Source of the DNA: Candidatus Microgenomates bacterium | GTDB taxonomy: Bacteria; Patescibacteriota; Microgenomatia; 2-02-FULL-39-11 | Direction of reading: 5' to 3' | Assembly (NCBI GenBank): GCA_022866885.1 | Contig: JALHWS010000049.1 | Location: 1 to 16,655 of the forward strand | DNA: 16,655 nt | Part shown: in pieces, positions 11,418-16,655 of the stretch | How positions within the stretch are numbered: the first letter of the stretch is position 1 | Layout: each line of letters begins with the position of its first letter | Position numbers and translations under genes: made by a program | Notes under the pieces: model-generated | Told to the model about the DNA's origin: nothing | The model's database searches: none | What the model saw: only the letters and a program-made list of their open reading frames with translations

Positions 11418-12728
11418 ATGATTTCATTACAAAAGTTGCAGCAAGCCATGTCTGAATCCCGGGAATTCGGATCTGTTATCCCGATTAAAAGAAACGAATA
11501 TCTTTCGTGGCTTGAAAAATCCATGAACAACAGGCTTATTAAAGCGGTTGTCGGTTTTCGCCGGTCAGGTAAATCATTTCTTCTAAAAATACTCTCCAAA
11601 TCATTAATTGATAGAGGTACACTTTCCTCTAATATTTTTTATCTGAATTTTGAAAATGATTTACTTAGTAATATTAAAACTGTTCAACACTTGCGAAATA
11701 TTTGGGAAGAATACCTTAGAGAAATTGCTGATCCGGATCACCCTATTTATATAATTTGGGACGAAATTCAGTTAATCTCAGGTTGGGAAAAATTGGTTCG
11801 TTCTCTTTATGAACAGGGAAAATATAATATTTATGTAAGCGGATCAAACAGTAATCTGCTCTCAGGGGAATTAAGTTCAAGTTTGTCCGGCAGAAGCCTC
11901 CAACTTGAAATTAAACCATTCAGTTTCCGGGAATATTTGGATTATCGCGGGATAAAAAGCGATTCATACTATTGCGAAAAGCAAAAAATAGACCGGGCTT
12001 TTTCCGTCTATATGCAAAGAGGGGGAATTGCCGAACAGTTTGGCCTGGAGGAACCGTTTGTCTCTAATTATCAGTCAGGCCTGATCCAAAAAATCATCCT
12101 GGATGATATTGTCAAAAGATATTCAATTGACAATGTAAATATTTTACAGGAAGTTTTTGAGTTCATATGTGGAAATATCACCTCAACAATATCGCTTCGT
12201 AAAATTGTAAACAGGTTCGATGAACAGGGGTTAAAAGTCTCAACAACAACTATCGATAACTACATCGGATATTGGCAGACTTCATACGCGGTTGAAAAAC
12301 TTAACAAGTTTGATTATAGATTAAGCCGTGTTTTTGACAGAACTTCAAAATATTATTGTATAGACAACTTATTAATAAAAGGCCGGGAAGAATCAAATGA
12401 AAAAAGACTGGAAAACCTGGTTTATATAGAACTTACCAGAAGATACGGACGGAAAAATGTATTCTTCGGACAGGATCAAAACGGGTATGAAATCGATTTC
12501 GTTGTTAAAAACGATAATAAATTTATGTTTTTCCAGGTATGCATGGTATTAAACGATAAAAATGTTAAACGGGAATTCGGCAACCTGGAATTAATTAATA
12601 AGTATCTTAAGGGTCAGGGAACAGTACTTTTTCTTGATGATGCCAGATCTAATCCGGATTCAGGATCGTGTACTTCCGTTATTGAATGGTTGATAAATTA
12701 TTCCTCTGTTCCTCTAATCACCAGGTAA
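11418..12728 (+). CDS. AAA-type ATPase with C-terminal DUF4143 domain
   Basis: A 436-residue ATPase of the AAA_14/DUF4143 group, normal length. Walker A is GFRRSGKS (G46-S53), Walker B is IYIIWDE (D115-E116), and IYVSGSNSNLLSG (138-150) is the sensor strand, followed by the family hallmark SLSGRSLQLEIKPFSFREYL. A helical middle region (VFEFICGNITSTISLRKIVN, a winged-helix-like segment) leads to a C-terminal nuclease-like fold with YEIDFVV...FFQVCMV. Relatives usually have an E-x-K there (IEVK); here it is Q-V-C, so any PD-(D/E)xK activity is probably lost. The cellular role of these ATPases is unsettled. They are patchily distributed and often transferred between bacteria and archaea. The 3' end overlaps the convergent surface-protein gene by 11 bp. 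No partner gene suggests a function. Confidence 0.87.
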   Translation: MISLQKLQQAMSESREFGSVIPIKRNEYLSWLEKSMNNRLIKAVVGFRRSGKSFLLKILSKSLIDRGTLSSNIFYLNFENDLLSNIKTVQHLRNIWEEYLREIADPDHPIYIIWDEIQLISGWEKLVRSLYEQGKYNIYVSGSNSNLLSGELSSSLSGRSLQLEIKPFSFREYLDYRGIKSDSYYCEKQKIDRAFSVYMQRGGIAEQFGLEEPFVSNYQSGLIQKIILDDIVKRYSIDNVNILQEVFEFICGNITSTISLRKIVNRFDEQGLKVSTTTIDNYIGYWQTSYAVEKLNKFDYRLSRVFDRTSKYYCIDNLLIKGREESNEKRLENLVYIELTRRYGRKNVFFGQDQNGYEIDFVVKNDNKFMFFQVCMVLNDKNVKREFGNLELINKYLKGQGTVLFLDDARSNPDSGSCTSVIEWLINYSSVPLITR

Positions 12729-15700
12729 AGAATTCTTTTGAAGTTTCATTAAAAAAGAAGTTTCCATGTCTCATCTGGTCTGCCGGACCGAGGATGGTAA
12801 AGTTGTCACTGCAGTCGGAGAATTCGCCGGCTGTTTCATCATCATCCCAATAGCGCATCTTCCAGTAATATTTCGTGCCGTCAAAATCAAGCGGTGATGT
12901 ATCACCGTAGGCGACATCAGCACAGCGGTTTCCTTTAGTGCAAGTGTCTATGATAGTACCGTCCGTGCCGGAATCCCAAACCTGTCCGGAGAGACAACCG
13001 GTTACACTGTAGACAATAATTTCATATTTGGTGGCATAATCAACCTCATCAGGATCGTTATAGATAGAAGAAAAAACCGGCCGGCTATCCCCAACGGCTA
13101 TCGGATTGGCTACACCCGACTGGGCGGTATAGGTGGACATATTTACAAAGAGGAGGGTTGGCGCAGATGGACCAGTATTGGTAGTAATTTTTGCCCATTC
13201 TATATTGTAAGAGGTGCCTGATCCGTTGGACCAGAGGACAAAAATACTTGCACTTGCCGTAAAGTTTGAAGTACAGTAAATATTGGTGCCTGTTGCTTGC
13301 CAGGAAATGGGATCGGCACTCCAGCTCCAGCTGCCGGCAGAATGGGTGCCTTTTTTGTAAAAAATATCATCGCCTCTTATCCAGAAGGCATATAAGTTGT
13401 TATTGCTTGAATCAACGGTAAGGGTGGGGTAGCCATTGCCGGTGTTGCTGTCCAGAGTAGCCGCGGAGAACGACCAGTCGCTGGTATATTGGTCATAGAC
13501 GATATGACCGCTGCCGTCGACATAGGTTAAATGTATCTTGCTGTTGGTGGGGTCGACCACGGTAGAGATGGTATTTGTGAGTCCGGTGCTGATACCGGTG
13601 GCAATTTCATCCTGGCTGCCGGTTGCCGCTGCGGCAGATGGCGGTTTGAAATAGTTATAGAAAACATCGGTACCGTCGGAAAAAAGGTAGTCAAACTCCG
13701 GAATGCCGGAAATCCCGCTGTAATTAGTGCCGTTTGACCCGCGGTTCTGGTAGTAACTCCACTTTACTTTTACATCCTGAAAAGTACCTGATTCTAAAAC
13801 TGTCTCTCCGCTCCAGGAAGGCGAAACTGCACCGCTTGAGTATTTATCGTAAACAATATCGTCATTATCATCTTCATAAAATACATAAATATCCGTGCCG
13901 TCAATAGCAATTGAGGGCTCATAACCGACGTCGGTCTTACTTGTTACGGTTGTCCATCCGGTATCCCAGTTTCCGGTATTTTTAGCCAACGCCACATAAT
14001 TATTAGTATCGTCAATATAGGCAATCCACGTATTCCCTGAACTATCAATAGCTATAGAAGTGCCGCGTTGATCCGTAGTATCGTTAACATCGGCATCAAC
14101 AGCCTCCTTTAGGGTAAAAGTAGCTGCATTATTATCATTCCCTACCGCTGCGATTAAATCATTATTAGTTGAGTCAACATAAGCTATTTCAGGAATATTA
14201 CTTTCATTAATTGTGATTGTAGAAGCAATGAATCCGGTTGCCGTACTGGTGTCTGTTTCCACCGTCCGTAATGTCTGCCAAGATCCGCTCGTTTTATTGC
14301 GATATCTTACCATCGTATCGGTAGCGCTAGTATCTCCAAAAACATAAGTGATATGAGGTGCATCAGCGTTATCAATACTTATACTTAAAGAGGAAAAAGT
14401 ATCGGTCGTATCCGAGGTTTCAATTGTTTCATCGATATTGCTATAGGATCCGTTTACAAATGTTTCATATATTATTAATGATGGTAAACTACTATCATTG
14501 CATACGATATGTAATTTATCATTGCTGTCGATGGCTACTGCTACATTATCCCAACAATCAGGTGCGTTTCCAGAATCCATTAGTGTCCAGGATGATCCGT
14601 CGGTAGATTTATAAATTTTTAAAGCCGCGCTTGGTGCTATAATTGCATAAAGGTCTCCGTTTGAACTTCTAACCACCTGCCTTCCCTGGCCTTTTAGCGG
14701 ACCATCGCCGCTACTGTCTTTTATCTTTCCCGCCACGTCCAGCTGGTCCCAATAAACATCCGTCCCGTCGGAAAAGAGAAAATCTATTTTCGGGCCGTAA
14801 AAATTATTTAAAGAAGAATATTTGGCCTTGACGTCCTGATAGCTTTTACCGCCGATTGATCGCTCCAAAACTTTCTCACCGCCCCAAGCAGGAGAGGCTA
14901 TTCCGCTCTGGTAGATATCATAAACTATATGATTATTATCATCCTGATAAAAAACATAGATATCCTGGTCCAAAACCGCGATCGATGGTTCATAACCGAC
15001 ATTATTGTTATCGATAGCGGCCTGCCAACTAGTCCAGGCGTCTCCATCATGGTGGTGTACCAAAGACACTTCATCATCAGTCGAGACACCATTAGCGTTG
15101 GTATCATCCATATAAGCAATCCAAGTATTGCCTGCAGAATCTATGGCAATCGAAGATCCGTATCTGCCCGTGCTATTATCAACATCAGTATCTACATTAT
15201 AAAGCGTCCATTCGTCTACTATCGGGTTATTATCTGCGCCGACTGCAGCAGTTAATATATCATCAGTGGAATTTATATAGGAAAGCTCGGGTATATTATC
15301 TTCATTGATGACAATGCTTGACATAGAAGGTAGTATACTGGTTTCCAATTCCACGGTAGTATTCCAAGATCCGCCGACTTTGTTTCTATAATATGTAGTT
15401 TGACCAAAACCGCTTGTAGCAACAATATGGGGTATATTATTGGAATCTACGGCAATATCATAATCATTTGCATAACTCATCGTTAGATCAAATTCTGAAC
15501 CAAACGCGTCAGTCCCGGTATTGAAGGTATTATAAAATGTCCTTGGGGCGCCAGTTACCTCTTTCGTATATAATAAATGAATGGTATTATTACTATCATA
15601 AGCGCTGGCTACAGCGCCCGTAGCGCCGCTGCAATCAAGAGAGTTAATCGTGTCTTTTTGCAGCCAGGTTTGGCCATTGTCTATAGATTTCCATATTTCA

Positions 15701-16655
15701 CAATCATCTCCGCTGTCGCCAAAAGCATATAAGTCACCGCTTTTTGTTCTCGTCACTGCCCTGCTTGCCCCAGCCGACGATCCCCAATTCCCAGCGTCAT
15801 CCACTTTCACTGCTCCCGGCAGGCCGGAGGCCTGAATAATGAGGGAGGAGGAAGAAACAGAAAGGGTATAGGTAGAGGTTTCTTTCATGATGGTGTCCAG
15901 ATCAGCCGCGGCCGAAGGCCAATCGGTATTACCTCCAATAGCGCTACTTCGGAGACGAGCATAGCTGGTGTTTAAACCGCTAAGTTCACTTGAGGTGGGA
16001 TTATCGATTTCGTCAGTATTGTCAACATCTTTAAGCTTGATAAACGCAGTTGAATCGGGAAGTGCTGATACTTTCGCCGTGGCTTCAAAATAGTAATTAA
16101 AAGTTGCGCCAGTGGCGCTAAAATTGCTGGGATTAAACTCATTGTCAAAATTCCGCTCAACATAAGTATTGCTGGTTTCAGTATCAAGAGTATTAACATA
16201 ATGATGAACCATTTCTATATCAGTAAGCCCCCGACCGTATGAAGTCTGTTCAACAATTATTTTGGCGTTTATAATACTAGCTGCTGAACCATCATCCGAC
16301 ATTATACAAACTTCATACGCTGTATTATCTGTTAGGGTAATAGCTTGAGAACGGAATCTGTCATATGTAGTCCCCTGTACTAATAGAGTACTGTTGGCTA
16401 CAATACTTGAACATGAATTTGAAGATAGACCGGCATAAGTATAAGATTCCAATCCAACATTCACTAAAGTGGCTTCAAAATATATACTAACCTGTCCGCT
16501 ATAACGGTCTTTATCCCAATAGTAATATTTAGGTCTTAAGAGAGGTACATACGTAACGCTTTTTGTTGAACCGACATCCCCCACCTCAATCTGTGTCTGG
16601 GTATCGGTAATGGCAGGAGCTGACTGAACAATGATTAGTCTGGCAGCTTTGACAT
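12718..16655 (-). CDS. Giant modular surface protein with propeller-like repeats (5' end beyond the window)
   Basis: The frame stays open to the window edge, giving at least 1,311 residues; the GTG at 16584 is unlikely to be the start, since in-frame sequence with repeat homology (AARLIIVQSAPAITDTQTQI) continues upstream of it. Numbering from that GTG: residues 1-260 hold repeated beta domains (QVSIYFEATL... and TFNYYFEATA..., each with a T-x-Y-x-R-x-R-S-x-A-I motif). Residues about 270-1000 are two copies of a roughly 360-residue propeller-like unit containing Asp-box-like WKSIDNGQTW and YKSTDGSSW, IHLLYTKE/LHIVCND strands and DIYVFYQDDNNHIVYD/DIYVFYEDDNDDIVYD. A shorter third set (SKIHLTYVDGSGHIVYDQYT) follows. 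A Fn3-like domain (about 1150-1265) and an RHGNFFFNETSKEFFTW tail end the protein. Composition is Ser/Thr/Asp/Asn-rich with few cysteines, as in exported adhesins; no enzymatic site is recognised. Confidence 0.85.
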   Translation of the reverse strand, partial: VKAARLIIVQSAPAITDTQTQIEVGDVGSTKSVTYVPLLRPKYYYWDKDRYSGQVSIYFEATLVNVGLESYTYAGLSSNSCSSIVANSTLLVQGTTYDRFRSQAITLTDNTAYEVCIMSDDGSAASIINAKIIVEQTSYGRGLTDIEMVHHYVNTLDTETSNTYVERNFDNEFNPSNFSATGATFNYYFEATAKVSALPDSTAFIKLKDVDNTDEIDNPTSSELSGLNTSYARLRSSAIGGNTDWPSAAADLDTIMKETSTYTLSVSSSSLIIQASGLPGAVKVDDAGNWGSSAGASRAVTRTKSGDLYAFGDSGDDCEIWKSIDNGQTWLQKDTINSLDCSGATGAVASAYDSNNTIHLLYTKEVTGAPRTFYNTFNTGTDAFGSEFDLTMSYANDYDIAVDSNNIPHIVATSGFGQTTYYRNKVGGSWNTTVELETSILPSMSSIVINEDNIPELSYINSTDDILTAAVGADNNPIVDEWTLYNVDTDVDNSTGRYGSSIAIDSAGNTWIAYMDDTNANGVSTDDEVSLVHHHDGDAWTSWQAAIDNNNVGYEPSIAVLDQDIYVFYQDDNNHIVYDIYQSGIASPAWGGEKVLERSIGGKSYQDVKAKYSSLNNFYGPKIDFLFSDGTDVYWDQLDVAGKIKDSSGDGPLKGQGRQVVRSSNGDLYAIIAPSAALKIYKSTDGSSWTLMDSGNAPDCWDNVAVAIDSNDKLHIVCNDSSLPSLIIYETFVNGSYSNIDETIETSDTTDTFSSLSISIDNADAPHITYVFGDTSATDTMVRYRNKTSGSWQTLRTVETDTSTATGFIASTITINESNIPEIAYVDSTNNDLIAAVGNDNNAATFTLKEAVDADVNDTTDQRGTSIAIDSSGNTWIAYIDDTNNYVALAKNTGNWDTGWTTVTSKTDVGYEPSIAIDGTDIYVFYEDDNDDIVYDKYSSGAVSPSWSGETVLESGTFQDVKVKWSYYQNRGSNGTNYSGISGIPEFDYLFSDGTDVFYNYFKPPSAAAATGSQDEIATGISTGLTNTISTVVDPTNSKIHLTYVDGSGHIVYDQYTSDWSFSAATLDSNTGNGYPTLTVDSSNNNLYAFWIRGDDIFYKKGTHSAGSWSWSADPISWQATGTNIYCTSNFTASASIFVLWSNGSGTSYNIEWAKITTNTGPSAPTLLFVNMSTYTAQSGVANPIAVGDSRPVFSSIYNDPDEVDYATKYEIIVYSVTGCLSGQVWDSGTDGTIIDTCTKGNRCADVAYGDTSPLDFDGTKYYWKMRYWDDDETAGEFSDCSDNFTILGPADQMRHGNFFFNETSKEFFTW

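Noticed and set aside
14929..15255. Open frames on the plus strand, and an alternative minus frame, within the giant surface gene.
   Set aside because: Low-complexity Ile/Met-rich translations caused by the repetitive Asp/Asn/Thr codons of the surface protein; they are shadows.
16576..16584. GTG at 16584 (and an out-of-frame ATG at 16577) as the true start of the surface protein.
   Set aside because: The frame remains open to the window edge and the upstream residues resemble the later repeat units, so the gene very probably begins outside the window.

Overview
The window most likely comes from a Candidate Phyla Radiation bacterium (Patescibacteria), probably Microgenomates-like. This is inferred from gene content and style, not from a marker gene; there is no rRNA or tRNA here. 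The pointers are small membrane-anchored proteins with Pro/Thr-rich 'TPSPTPTP'-type stretches, a LytR_C protein with a 'PTV..V.D...NQPFF..AKNGDKVLVY' domain, DUF5666-like and Ig-like surface modules, a giant Ser/Thr/Asn/Asp-rich surface protein ending in an RHG...W tail, an archaeal-type CoA biosynthesis enzyme, many palindromic intergenic repeats, and promoters placed right against start codons. TGA is used as a normal stop, so the TGA-glycine code of Gracilibacteria/SR1 is excluded.

Layout. 1-101: the last 32 codons of a WecG/TagA/CpsF glycosyltransferase. 102-321: non-coding, with a promoter-like sequence and a 79-nt three-way-junction palindrome. 322-1016 (minus): a HEPN / minimal nucleotidyltransferase pair. 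1098-8780 (plus): a long same-strand run of four GT4 glycosyltransferases (the last three are tandem paralogues), a GT5 glycogen-synthase-like enzyme, a fused phosphopantetheine adenylyltransferase / GTP-dependent dephospho-CoA kinase, and a small membrane protein. 8785-9921 (minus): two exported or anchored envelope proteins. 10024-10506 (plus): RpiB-family sugar-phosphate isomerase. 10567-11331 (minus): membrane-anchored LytR_C protein. 11418-12728 (plus): DUF4143-type AAA ATPase. 12718 to beyond the window end (minus): a surface protein of more than 1,300 residues built of repeated modules.

Functionally, the left half is a polysaccharide/glycoconjugate synthesis block (GT26, four GT4, GT5), joined to CoA synthesis. 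The right half is mainly cell-surface proteins.

The most striking signal is the repeats. At least four families of short palindromic or AT-rich repeats fill the spacers, lie in frame inside two genes, supply the stop codons of several genes (including both members of a convergent pair), and sit exactly at the junction between the two halves of the CoA enzyme. A second theme is promoters whose -10 box lies only about 6-8 nt before the ATG, which predicts leaderless mRNAs for several genes, in contrast to rpiB with its clear Shine-Dalgarno.
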